A DNA stretch of 64,000 nucleotides from Clavulina sp. PMI_390 (lineage: Eukaryota; Basidiomycota; Agaricomycetes; Cantharellales; Hydnaceae), in the NCBI GenBank assembly GCA_015039315.1, contig WIDE01000042.1:99675-163674 (forward strand). Reading direction: 5' to 3'. Within the stretch, counting starts at the first letter, position 1, and each line of letters begins with the position of its first letter. Below, in pieces: positions 1-11,083 of the stretch. The notes beneath the pieces are model-generated. The model did no database searches. It worked only from the letters and a program-made list of their open reading frames with translations, and was not told the origin of the DNA. Both the position numbers and the translations under genes were made by a program.

Positions 1-139
1 CAGCACACTGACGAATGAAAATAATCGCAGAAGGGGAGGAATTTGTGGCAAGGACATTTTCAATCCCGTCCAGCATCATGCCTAGAGACCTGAGCACTAG
101 AAAACTATTAGTGAAAACGCCAAACGGTGTTAAAAAAAA

Positions 140-1449
140 CTAAAATATAAAAGGATAGTTACTGTCAGGGAATTTTGGCCATGTGAGGGACAATCTCTCG
201 ATCAGAAACACCGCACCACCTGCCACAATTTCGTCCAATACCCCCGCTGACTTGGAAACCGCCAGAGTGGACCAACTTAAGTATAAGTGCGTCGTCAACA
301 GGAGGTTCAAATCGGATATCTTTGCCGCTTGTTCAAGTACAGAGGTGAGAAACCTTGGTTCCTTACAGAAAGCGATTGAGCGACGAACATAGTGGGGTGC
401 AGCAGCGAGGTTGTGGGTTTCCTCAAGGACTCCGCCGACAATCATCTTTGAGATCATATTGTACTCCAGAGCTTTTTGGTGACCGCTGCACATATCAGCA
501 AGTTCTAGCGATTGCTCCAAGAGCATGTTTGGCGTCAGACCCGAGATCTGAGGGAGTGACAGTGAGTATGCGTTTGCATGTCGCAAGCGCGTGATTACAT
601 CCATCGCACGACAGAACATTATCGAAGACGTGGTCAACAGGTCTGGTATCCCCTTGAGTTCGAAAAGCCCTGTGGCGTTGTCACGTATCCTAGGTAGTAT
701 GCGATGTCGACTGAGGATTACGAGCCGAATCACACTCTCATGCACTTCGGGACTTGGACCAACCAGTCAGTAGATTATTCCAAAGACGTGGAGGAATAGG
801 TAACTTACTTTAGAGTTGGTCGATTTTCTGCTGGTATCGACGGAGCTTGAGAATATAAGAGGCAATGCACAATACGTATACTTTTAGTCCGTACCACTTC
901 AACTGCATTAAGAATTTCTATCGGGGTTTCTGGATCGTATGGGGAATTGAATAGTTCCAAGCCTTGGAATAGCTTCACCAAGCGAAGGGCCACAGCACTT
1001 GGGATCATGTCCCGAAGGGCAGAGGAGACGGAAGGATCATGATAGCATCTGGGCACCGCCATAGCGATGTGGAGTAGTGTTTCAAATAAAGACCACCATA
1101 TTGGGTTCTAAACTCGAGTTGAGTTATCTGACTGCTTCTATAAGCATGAACTCACGGCAGTCAAGAGATTTTTAGCTGCCGCCCGTTGGTTTGGCTCCTC
1201 CGAAGGATCACGAGATTCAAACTCAGACAGAATCTTACTAACGACGCCAGAGCGGATCCAGGAAGCCAGTCTCCTACATATGGCACGACTGGGAGGCGCT
1301 TTGATCGTCGGACTCATTTGTTCGATAAGTCGGTCCCATCGTTTGTAGAGATCCCGTACCGGGATGGTTGCAACATGGGCGGCATCGGTATCACCAGATG
1401 ATAATAGTAGGCGGACGACAAGGAGATAGTAAGTAGTATCCGGAGACAT
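140..1449 (-). CDS. Unrecognised three-exon protein, 401 aa
   Basis: I do not recognise this protein. Three exons read consistently on the minus strand: 1449-1156, 1107-809 and 752-140. Both introns are short (48 and 56 nt) with GT-AG ends, and the exons sum to 1206 nt, a whole number of codons. The product looks mostly helical, without signal peptide, clear membrane segment or low-complexity tail. The ATG at 1449 follows a possible splice acceptor, so the gene could extend further 5' and might join the minus-strand gene at 1539-3365; I kept them apart because that gene has its own candidate stop at 1539. The exon set is well supported, the function is unknown. Confidence 0.6.
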
Positions 1450-1538
1450 ACTACAGAGTGTTTAATGGAATAAGTTACACAAACAGTGAATCACTCCTGC
1501 ACGTGTACATCGTCGCTCAATGTCAGCTTGGCGCGCAT

Positions 1539-3365
1539 TTATTCCTCTGCGTAGAGACAAGTGGCAGCACCACAAAACGATCTTTTGGTGCCCATGGACA
1601 GCCTTGCCATTATCATTATTATCATTGCATATTTACTAACGCACTTTGGGTTCATTTGAACTAGTCTGACGAGAAGTTTCACCCATCGGATGCAGCGAGA
1701 TATCCCTACAGTCGACCAGGAAAACACATTAGCAACACTTGAGGGAATTCTTAAGGATGGGTGCATGAAAAACTCACATCTCTCGCTTCTAGGAACTCGA
1801 CATACGCCAGCGCCACCGCGATCCACCAACTGGGCTCGACTCCGAGGCACCGTGCCACACCATGATCCAGCTCGATTGTTCCCGTCGAGCGAGCCGCAGA
1901 GAGGAACGGAGTCGTGTCGTGGTACGTGAGCACGGGTGGGAGAGCACCCGACGATGTTTGGATAGTGAAACTCTATATTGGCAATAACGGGAGCAAGAAA
2001 GTCACTTTTAGTTTCGTAGTGATTAGCAGGAGTACCGGCACCCGACGTACATGATGTGGAGTGCCCAAACTGCCCATGAGGTTCATGCTCATTGCGGCAG
2101 GGAGGAACGAGAGTCTGCTAGATGCAGCTCCAGGCTGCGTGGTCGTACCGAGCGGCATCGGCTTGACGAAAAAGCGCGTTACTTCTGAGCGAACTCGAGG
2201 ATCTGCAGTGGTCTTTGGTCCAGTTGCACCAGGAGCAGCAGCGGCAGGAGGATTCGGGTTCGTGGATGCTACAGGGCTCGGAAGAAGGGAAGACGTCGAA
2301 GCCACAGTAGTAGATGAGAGCAGTTCAGTAGTTGATGCAGCCGGGTCGACGTCAACGTTCACAGCTAGCGGGGAGCTTGGATTAGGTTTCGAGTAGGGAG
2401 CGGAGCCGATCGGGCTGCTTGGGCTGCTGGGAGGATAGGAATGGTCTGAGCTCTGGCTCATCCTAGGTTGTGCAGGATTTGCACTGGGAGTACCATAGGC
2501 GGGTGGTGGTGGAGTAAGGTCGATGCGGGTTTGGCAGAGGAATGAGAGTGTGCCGGAACCAGCAGGGGCTTCTGGGGCCTCAACGGGCAGCAGAGAGACA
2601 GAGGCGTTAGGAGGGAAGAGAGGTGCTCGCAACCGGATGTACCTGAAGTAAGGAACATTAAAGTTTTCATGAAGTTGGTAATGATGCAGAGTTAAGGGTT
2701 CGATGCCCAAAAGAAACGGAGCTCACCAGCCAGACTTTGGTCGATGGATGGACCATCGGACACGCTGCGACGCGGTTTCCTGGTGGAAACACGCTTAAAA
2801 TAAAGACGTTTTGACGCGATTCTAATTGCGTACTTTAAGCGTTTCGATGATCTCGTTGTCTGTCAACATTCGCTCCTGTAAAGATGGGCTGATCAGGTAC
2901 TGCAGCTGACCCTCTAATAGATGAGAAACACTCACAGAGAACCAGACACTCCTTCCGGTATTTTCTTCTTCAACCGTCACTCTCAGCTGACCGTCTAGAA
3001 CATCGTTACTATAACAATCCAACAACGAAGGTTAGAGTGGAGACGCCGAAAGCTGGGGAGTGGAAATGACGATGGCTTGCCTATGAACCTTGTAACTTGT
3101 GATGACACCGTACGCTGCTCCAAGTGCAGAGTCCTTTTGTCCCTTTCCTCGATTCGTTACTGGGAGCATTAGTTCACAAACTTGGCCTAAGTTTGGGAAA
3201 TGATTGGGAACAGAGTTTGGAGTGAGTTGTTTCGCCTACCTCAACTGGAACCGTGGGAACTGTTCAACTTTTCTCACCCTCGAGCCCAAATTTCGCCAAT
3301 GCAGCAGGAGCTCCGACTTGGAGGGCTTTTGAGACGGGCTGGGCCACAAATTCGGTTATGGTAGG
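1539..3365 (-). CDS. Unrecognised multi-exon protein with a Ser/Pro/Thr/Ala-rich middle
   Basis: A chain of minus-strand exons can be followed from about 3365 down to at least 1771. Readable pieces are a part with ITEFVAQPVSKAL (about 3350), LRVTVEEENTG (about 2965), a piece with TDNEIIETLK (about 2850), YIRLRAPLFPP (about 2620), a long Ser/Pro/Thr/Ala-rich stretch (about 2500-2200), and after an intron at about 2050-1970 a well-formed piece with GVEPSWWIAVALAYVEFLE. That last junction is phase 0 on both sides, which is good support. The final short exon ending at 1539 and the first exon with the start codon are uncertain. No family was recognised. The gene is probably divergent from the OXA1-like gene and would share its 5' region near 3.4-3.55 kb. 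Confidence 0.5.
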
Positions 3366-3570
3366 CTATCAGTACACTATTTTCCTTTGCTTCACGTTTA
3401 TAACGCGTCGTTCAGTGCCCCAAGCCGTAGCATTGCTGTCAGTTGCTTTCACGATTTTGTGTTACTCCATACCTGGGCCACTGACTGACTAGAGGGCGAT
3501 GAATGCACTGAACAATATAGACCCAGTCTGGTTTTAGAGCTTTCCCACCTCGAAATTCGCCTTCTTTTAG

Positions 3571-5223
3571 TGCTCGTTCTAGTGCTCAGTCTAGTGCTCG
3601 GAGACTCGCCGCACTCAGTGCTCGTCGCTCTTTGTGGTCATCCAGCTCGACGAAACCCTCTCCCGAGTCCGAGGCAGAACCACAATCATCTTCCAATCCT
3701 TCCGATACTCCTACCTCCCCTTCTCCTGCTGAAGCAGTGGCAGAGGCAGCAACATCGACATCCGCCGCTGTCACAGATGCTGCATCATCAGTAGCTACTT
3801 CTACCTCTGACGCCGTTTCTGCTGCTGCTTCCTCCGTATCATCGTCAGCAGACCCCTCCACACTCTCTTCTGTTGCAGAAACTCTCATCCACAATGGTGA
3901 CCATCTCGGAGACATGGCCGCCCTCGGCCTCACCTACTGGTCCGTACCCTCCGTTATCCGTCTCGGCCTCGAGCAGTTCCACGTCACTTTTGGAATGCCG
4001 TGGTGGGCCTCTATCCTCACAGTGACTGTCATCGGCCGCCTCATCGCCATCCCCTTCATGAAGATGACCCACGTCAACGCTCAAGGCATGCAACGAATCC
4101 ACCCTACCCTCACCAAATACATGGAGGCTCTCAAAGTCGCCAAGAGGAACGGCGATGCGGTCGAGCAAGGCAGAAACCAGCAGCGAATCCAAACTCTCTT
4201 CAAGGAGAGTGGTGTGCACCCGCTGAAGAGCTTGCCACCTGTGATCGTCCAAGCCTCCACTGGCATGTTCATCTTCTTCGCTTTGAGGAAGATGGCCATC
4301 CTTCCGATGGAAAGCCTGAAGACGGGAGGTCTATGGACGTGGACAGATCTTACGGCACCTGATCCGACGTACATCCTTCCTGCTGTCGCATTGGCTGCCA
4401 CGATTGGAGCTGCTAGGGTATGTCCATTCTGGTATCTATTCGTTCTGAGACGATCCTAATCGCTGAAAAATAATCCCTGTTAGACGATGGATGTCGCGAC
4501 AAACGAGGCTGGTCATGCACGAAATGTGGCCACTGCGTTGTCTGGTATCATCGTGTTCATCTTGCCCTTCCTTCCCTCGGTACGCACCGCCTTTGCTCGT
4601 CTTTTGCATTGCGTCGTTTGTCGCATTCAGTCCTCTAATGCTCAAAATGGCTTCTTAACTTCCTCTCATAGGCCATGACTCTATACATCGCAGCAAACGG
4701 CACGCTCCGTGTCCTCCAACAATACCTCCTCCGCTTCCCCTCCGTCCGCACGCTCGTTGGCCTTCCCGCCCGGTCCACACCCATGGAGGGCCAATCAGCC
4801 TCCTTCAAAGAGACATTCAACAAATACAAGAAGGAATTCAATGACAGATGGGACGAGAACCACATCCGCGAGCAAAAGTTCAATCGCGCAGCGCGATGGG
4901 GCAACACGAACATTGCGAGCGATGCACTGCGCGAGAGCGTCGTTGCGTCATCTATCTCGGCGTCCGCTGTGCCTAAGAGTGGCGCGAAACCACGAGGAGG
5001 AGCAGGGAAGATAAAGGCGAAGAGAGCCCCTGGGATTGGCGCGTCGCATCAGCGCCCTATCGTGGTGTATGAGGATCAAGTAGGCGAGATTCTGAGACAG
5101 GAGAAAGAATTTGCGAATGCGGCGCGCGCAGCCTCGTTTGCGACAGCGGATGGCGGTGCATTTGAGAGCACCAGCGCGGACGCATCTGGGAAAAAGAAGG
5201 CAAAGAAAACGAGAAAGGCATGA
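3571..5223 (+). CDS. OXA1: OXA1/YidC-type mitochondrial inner-membrane insertase (5' exon not found)
   Basis: Members of the Oxa1/YidC/Alb3 family insert nascent mitochondrially encoded proteins into the inner membrane. The exon starting near 3571 opens with an Arg/Ser-rich, acid-free stretch typical of a mitochondrial presequence, followed by a Ser/Ala/Thr-rich linker. The insertase core follows: SVPSVIRLGLEQFHV, then a hydrophobic segment MPWWASILTVTVIGRLIAIP, a charged hairpin (KYMEALKVAKRNGD) and more membrane segments. Introns lie at about 4419-4484 and 4580-4672. The matrix-facing tail (to the stop at 5221-5223) is basic, with SFKETFNKYKKEFNDRW and a terminal lysine cluster, as expected for the ribosome-binding C-terminus of Oxa1. 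No in-frame ATG exists between a stop at 3518 and the core, so the start must lie in an upstream exon joined at the acceptor at 3570. Confidence 0.85.
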
Positions 5224-5616
5224 GGTGGACTGCTTTTTTCTTACGCATATCGGAGCGGAATATAGTATTGCAGGGGGGACATAGTGCCGTAGAGGTAACT
5301 AGTTATTATTGATATAATTTTTCTAATACTGTCATTTCCCCCTGTTCCGTAACCCCCACCACAATCCATGCATGCTGATACAATCGGATATGCAACATCA
5401 GACAGACACCATCTCCAAAGCATATTAGCATTTGAGTTGTAGCATACGTGCATCTACGCAATATATGTTGACGAAACACCATCTTCCTCGCTTGGCATCA
5501 TGTTCATCTATTTCGATGGATTCGGCAACAGCGTGCATATGTTGCTAAGGATGCATATGCATGAACGCAGCAATGTTTGAGCATTGATGGTGCTGGTGTA
5601 CGCCACAGGCGGCCGC
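5224..5616. other. Convergent intergenic region
   Basis: This is the 3' flank shared by the OXA1-like gene and the minus-strand F-box gene. It is AT-rich around 5290-5340 and probably holds both 3' untranslated ends. I see no gene in it. Confidence 0.6.
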
Positions 5617-7770
5617 CTAGACTACGACGCCCGCATCCATCACTGTAAGGTCTGGAACATTATTAATAGAGACGAGTTGGTCAATGTCATCAAACCTCGA
5701 GAAGCGAAGAAGGAATAGGATCATGACTTACTTTCAACAAACGGTTCTAGCCTCTTCTTGAGTCTCAGTCCGAGCCCTTCCTCTTCGTCATTATTCTCCC
5801 ATGCATCGTACACCTTCAAGGTGGTCAGGGGACACTTCATTTGATACCTCGCCTTTGCCACTACGAAGGTGCATCGAGTTTGAGTTTACCAATGACACGA
5901 GGGGAGAGGGGAGATTCAGCTTACAATCATATATCCCGTCACTTGTGATTGACGCAATATCCGATAGTTTGAGCCAGTTGAGCTTGGGGCAGATAAGCTC
6001 ACTCCGAGTCGGATCTGAGGCATTTGGAACACTCCATACACCATGCATGGCGCGAAGGACCTCATCAGGGAAGTCAAGGGTTTCCAGCGTCAACCGCTCA
6101 AGACCGGGAGTCAGTCTGAGGATATCGATGAGACGCTCTTGCGGGAATGGCCCATCAACTATCGAGTCGAGAGTGAGGATCCGGAACGTGTATGGGATGG
6201 GGCGCTGTGTGTCTGTCACGGGGCCTTCATCTTCTGAGTCTCCACTTGCCCTAATGGTAGCGAAAGCATTGAGAAGGGAGAGGAACGAGAGCACGCCACC
6301 CATGACGGAGAGGTCAACGGCACCAGGGTCGTCGTCGAGGATTTCTCCATCATTGGAAAGCCGAGCTTCAACGCCGCTGATGTGCAACTCTTGGAGGTTC
6401 GGAGGGACGACAACATGGAGCACAAAACGCATTACGTTCCACGGTAGCGAGTGGATCCCCAAAGAAGTGAGCGCATCCATACGCATTGGCTTGCGCTTGA
6501 AAGACCACTCGGGATGGTCTTCCACATCTGCCTTGATTGCTGTGTCTCGCATGGTCAAGCTCTGCAGCTTCGGGCTCGCCTTGAGTATCCCCATGAACTG
6601 GTCTTCAGTAGGACAGGCGTTCTCAACGTCCATGGAGGTATTTTCAAGAGTTAGATGGGTAAGATTGCTAAACGCTGGACTATGCCATGGCAGTTGCACA
6701 CCACTGAGTGCCAAGCGGCGGATACCAGCAATCATCTGACCAAGTTTTGGGAGATTTGCTTTGTCGACCGAAATGGCGACGAGCTCGCTCGAAGCTTCTG
6801 CTTCAGTGAGGGAGAGGTCAATGATTGGGGGAACAACATTTGAATCGAAGATAAAGCGCGATAGGATCCAGTTGATTTGGTTTAGGCTTATAGCGTTGAT
6901 GCCCAAAGTCTCAACCCTTCCGGAATGATGGGGCACAATCATGTTCATGACGGTATCGATCCCTGATTTGTTATCAGAATCGCTGAGACTGAGGACGATA
7001 TTGAGCGGCGCAGTTTTTGAGCGCTCAAGAAGCATCTTGGACCAACGGTATGGCGGCCCCTCAGAGAAATCAAGTTTCGTCCACAGCTGCGCTGTATCGA
7101 TGGCCATATTCCTCCACTTGCGGCAGACGTGGCTCACTGTCACGGAGAAGGGGACGGACTCGATTTCGAGCGATGCATGACTTTCGTCGTCATCGTCGAT
7201 TTCCTGTGAAAGCTCCTCGTCTTGGGCCTCTTGCCCCAAGATGAAGATTGCGCAAAGTAGTTCCGGTGGAAGGCGGTTGACTAGTTTGAGTTATGGGATA
7301 GTATTAGTCCCGGTATGTTATCAGGGTGTAGAGCAACATTCAGCCCTGGACGCGACTTACTTGGTGTCAGCCTCCGCGATTGATTGCGGGCAGCCCCTAA
7401 CTGTCGACGCGCTCGCTGGAGTGACAGCTTCACGAAGATATCAGGGACGCTTCAGCAGCAAGTAGGATCAAATCTCCCGAGGCTCACCTCGATCTCATCG
7501 AGCAATGCAAATTTTTCGTCCACGAGCCGATCTGATGGTAGAAGCAGCGCGTCAAAAGAGCAACAACGCGGCGAAGAAGCAAGGTAACTCACACAGATGT
7601 TCGAGTTGAGTTTCGGCCATCGTGTTTCCCGATGGATCGAGATGTTGGCTCAGAGCAACACTCGCAGCGCTGTAGTTCTTGGTGATATCATTGAGATCGA
7701 GCAGTTTCTGATCCCAAGCCTTGACAGCAGACGCGACGATGTCCGGAATATCTTCGGCAGTGCCCGACAT
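5617..7770 (-). CDS. F-box protein with leucine-rich-repeat-like C-terminal region, multi-exon
   Basis: F-box proteins bring substrates to SCF (Skp1-cullin-F-box) ubiquitin ligases by binding Skp1. The gene starts at the ATG at 7770 (MSGTAEDIPDIVASAVKAW). Short exons give a coiled stretch (RLVDEKFALLDEIE), then RARRQLGAARNQSRR and the F-box core TPINRLPPELLCAIF, split by an intron at about 7290-7360. After the F-box comes VSHVCRKWRNMAIDTAQLW, the usual second half of basidiomycete F-box domains. The long main exon (from about 7280 down to 5930) carries spaced leucine-rich segments. Two small 3' exons follow: one with YQMKCPLTTLKVYDAWENND, and a last one ending DLTVMDAGVVV with the stop at 5617-5619. 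The coiled leader before the F-box separates it from the cluster at 23-45 kb. The substrate is unknown. Confidence 0.85.
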
Positions 7771-7994
7771 GATGTTGAATGAGATAAAGGCGTGGCTTTC
7801 GAGATCCAGAGGCGCGGTAATATGGTTTCGGCGCGCTTGGGCAACTCCAAAGAAAGGGTTCACGCAAACAATCCACAACCTGACCAAATAATCACAACGT
7901 ACCGTGACCGCAACGCTCTTTGTCCCTTCCACCACCATCCCTCGGATGCCCGTGCGGCATCGCCTCAGCCAGGACTTGTCTACCTAGATGGAAA

Positions 7995-10389
7995 ATGGTG
8001 CTCGACGCCTTTGTTACACTTGAATCTCTCGCCGACGCGTGTGGCGCTTGCGCCTCGGAGCTTAGCATTGGAGTCCAAAACACATTGTCCAGCCCTCCCC
8101 TCGCCCCAAAAGCCAGCTCATGCGCCGAAAACCCTCCCTCTATCCCTTCTCGTACCTCTGCTACATCAATCGCTCACTCTTTCCAGTCTCCTGCGGACGA
8201 TGGGGAATGTGCGAACCTACTTCGCATCTCCCGTGTCGTCGTTGAAAAGAGCTCCCCCGACTCGCTGAACCTTCTCGAGGTTCCTGAGGCTATCCAACCC
8301 CTTGCTGTTGAGTCCTTGGAGTCCATCACCCAAGAATGCGCGGCCATCGGCGAACAGGTAGGTCATCCACACGTGCCCGCCGCGCGGACGCGGGAAGTTG
8401 ACCGCTCATTTTTCGCGGACATAGATCTTGGCCGAGGAAGTGACACATCTTCTCCTCAAAATCGACTCCCGAGCTCCTGCCCACATCGTTCATGTGGGTG
8501 TTTTTGACCACCCCAATTTGCCCTCAGTGTGGCGTCGGACCCTGACATGTCTCCTATTTGATCTAGTCATTCCAAACCATCCTCACGTCAACATGGATGC
8601 TTGGTGCCTATGCCATGCATTGTGGCTTTGATGGCTCGAAACTGTATCCTCCTTTGGCCCATGATGAGGTTGTCGAAGAAGAGCTTCAACCAATGGCTGA
8701 CATCGTCCTCGCCTTGATCGGGATGGCCTTCGTCTGCGCAGGACGTCGACCCCATGTCATCCATCCCTGGATCGAACAGGTTGTCCTCCCATGGTCGATC
8801 GAGGTCACTGCTTATTTGAGTCGACTTGCGGCGTACGTGCGAACTGTTTTTAAGTTGTGTGTGCAGCCCCTCACCTTGTCCAACGCCTTTCTTCAGGAGG
8901 ACAAAAACTCGAAAGCCCGTTGCTGCGACGGGAAATCCCCGCAAGCGAAAACATGATCATGTCGGAATACCTTCGCAGCTTCGCAACGCGTGGCATTCGG
9001 GTGACAATGATGACTGTTTCAATGGTAAGGACCTTCCTCGGTTAATAGAGTGCGCCGCGAGTAGCTAAGACCGCTGTTCAGAAGAGGATCCTGCCTTGCG
9101 CCCGTTTGTTTCCGTGTGGTCCCTCTCAGGCTCTGCGCACGGACCCCTCCTCGATCCCACGCAATATCACCCTTTCGTGGAATACCTCATTAATCTCGGA
9201 GACCCCAAATCGTAAGCCCGCTACCAATTTGTTGCCCTTCGTTTATAACCGTCTTTTCGTTTATAGAGAGCCTCAAGTCGTGCCTCTTGACGACCCGTTC
9301 GCGGATGAGTTTCCAAGGAAACGTCGTCGGACTTCGAGCTTTGATTCAGGTAAAGAATATCAACTCCTTTCTGGTGTTCTCACTAAATAACTTGGCTTTC
9401 TACCTCAATAGCTAAAAGCCCAGTTGTGCTTGCCACCAAAGGGGCTACTATGCGATTGCGCCAACAGTCCCCTGTTTCAATATCGGTGCGGGATTTGAAC
9501 CTGAATGACCGGACCAACGTGCAATTATCCCCCACACCCTCGAACAAATCTCTTACCCCGCATCATCCCACGCGCGCTGAAACCCGCAGCATATCTGGTT
9601 CTCCTTCTCACTCCTCTCGCATTGCACCCCCACCTGGCCTCGACAACATCGCAATTAAATCAGTCAATTATTCATCGTCATTAACATCGCACCCAGCCTC
9701 TGCAACATCATCAGTATCATCGCAATCTGTTTCGTCTCCGTCCAACAACACTCTAATTAAACTACCCAACGACCATAATACTCGTACTCCCCCATCGCCA
9801 TCGCTATGTTATTCACATTCATCTAATTCACCTTCCAAATCAGCGCCAGCCGCCACCGCTACTCGAAACCCCGGGCCCTCCCAAAGCGCCCAAGTGGTTT
9901 CTCCGACACCTCACGAGTTAGGGGCAAAGGCCAACCTGAAAAGAGGAAGGCCTGCAGAGCGCTCCACTGTTCCCCTGCCAACTCCGCGAACACCGAAGAA
10001 GCCGCGTCGTAGTGGTAGCCGTGGAGCGTCTATCTCGCCAGTAAAACAAGCTGTGCTTGGAATTGAGGCAGGGGCAAAAAGTGGGAAGAAATCGCAGAAA
10101 AGCACCAAATCTTTCTCGCTCAGGCGATTGGCGCTAGAAACGTCCCATGGTATGATATCTCCCGTTTCTGAGTGCCTGCATAATACTGATAAATTACTCC
10201 CTAGCTCTTCGGGTCCGTTGCGAGAGTCTTGGCTCAATTGCTTCTTCTGCCGTCTCCAAGTTCACGCTCCCGTCCAATACTGGCACGAGCAGTTCTATTG
10301 CGTCGCCATCCCTCCTTGCCACGCTCCGCGAGGATTCTAATCCAGACGAGGATATGCATGTGAAAGCGATGCAAACACCCTCGCCATAG
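7995..10389 (+). CDS. Unrecognised protein with a helical N-terminal part and Ser/Pro-rich, basic C-terminal part
   Basis: I do not recognise the family. Exon 1 runs from the ATG at 7995 (MVLDAFVTLESLADACGA) to 8357. Further exons start at 8425 (ILAEEVTHLLLKID) and about 8567 (a part with MLGAYAMHCGFDG and ADIVLALIGMAFVCAG). Next come a basic exon near 8900 (NPRKRKHDH) and one near 9083-9210 (ALRPFVSVWSLSGSAHGP, then YHPFVEYLINLGDP). A PRKRRRTSSFDS block at about 9330 looks like a nuclear localisation signal. The region from 9420 on is Ser/Pro/Thr-rich with basic patches (TPRTPKKPRRSGSRG). An intron at about 10149-10204 restores a frame ending in an acidic tail and the stop at 10387-10389. 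The product may be nuclear. The gene is divergent from the F-box gene, with only 224 nt between start codons. Confidence 0.65.
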
Positions 10390-11083
10390 CACCTACATCC
10401 CGATTACATCCGGCCCTCGCTCCCCACGCTTTGATGTTTTCACGTAGTCCGCCTTTTTATCACCTCGCTTTTCCTCACCCATTTATCACCTGCCGGCTGG
10501 TGAATCATAATTGCATTTTACTTCAAATCGACTTGGGTTTTGCTGTCTATCATCGTCTTCATGTTCTACCTGGCATCATACGCATACTTCTGTTTAACGT
10601 TTCACTTTTTCATGGCTCACAATATACAGGAGGATGAGCTCGTTGACCTTCTTGTTCCACCTGTTTTCTTTCATGCATCGCTCCGGTTTGGTTTCCTATC
10701 GTTATCCGTCCCGCTCTCGTTGTATTTTGTACTTTGTTACTACCAGCCTTAGGGCGACTGAGCTTGTTTTCATTGTGTACGCTTCCATGATTAGCTCTCC
10801 TCATCAATCGATTGAACGTTTTGCAAGACTTTTTATCAATTTCATATATTGGGGTGAGAAGGGAGGAACACACACGACCTTAAATGACGCATTTCGGCGG
10901 CCAGTGCGAGAACAGACGATAGATGTGACAGCGAGTGACTCTGATTTGCCAAATTGATCCCACCGCTCACACTCCAGCCCACCGCCTGCCTGCCGTCACT
11001 GCGCCGTGGTGGGAGCATTCTACATCCTACTTACTCCCTAAACTCAGCTTTGTCGATTGGGACTGTCGAGGACAGCGGCATAC
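10390..11083. other. Intergenic region before the first amidase
   Basis: This is about 690 nt between two plus-strand genes. The first part is T/C-rich and probably the 3' end of the upstream gene. The last 150 nt should hold the amidase promoter. I see no gene. Confidence 0.5.

Noticed and set aside
5801..6739. 312-codon plus-strand frame opposite the F-box gene
   Set aside because: It is an antisense shadow. The minus strand gives a consistent F-box protein with spliced ends.
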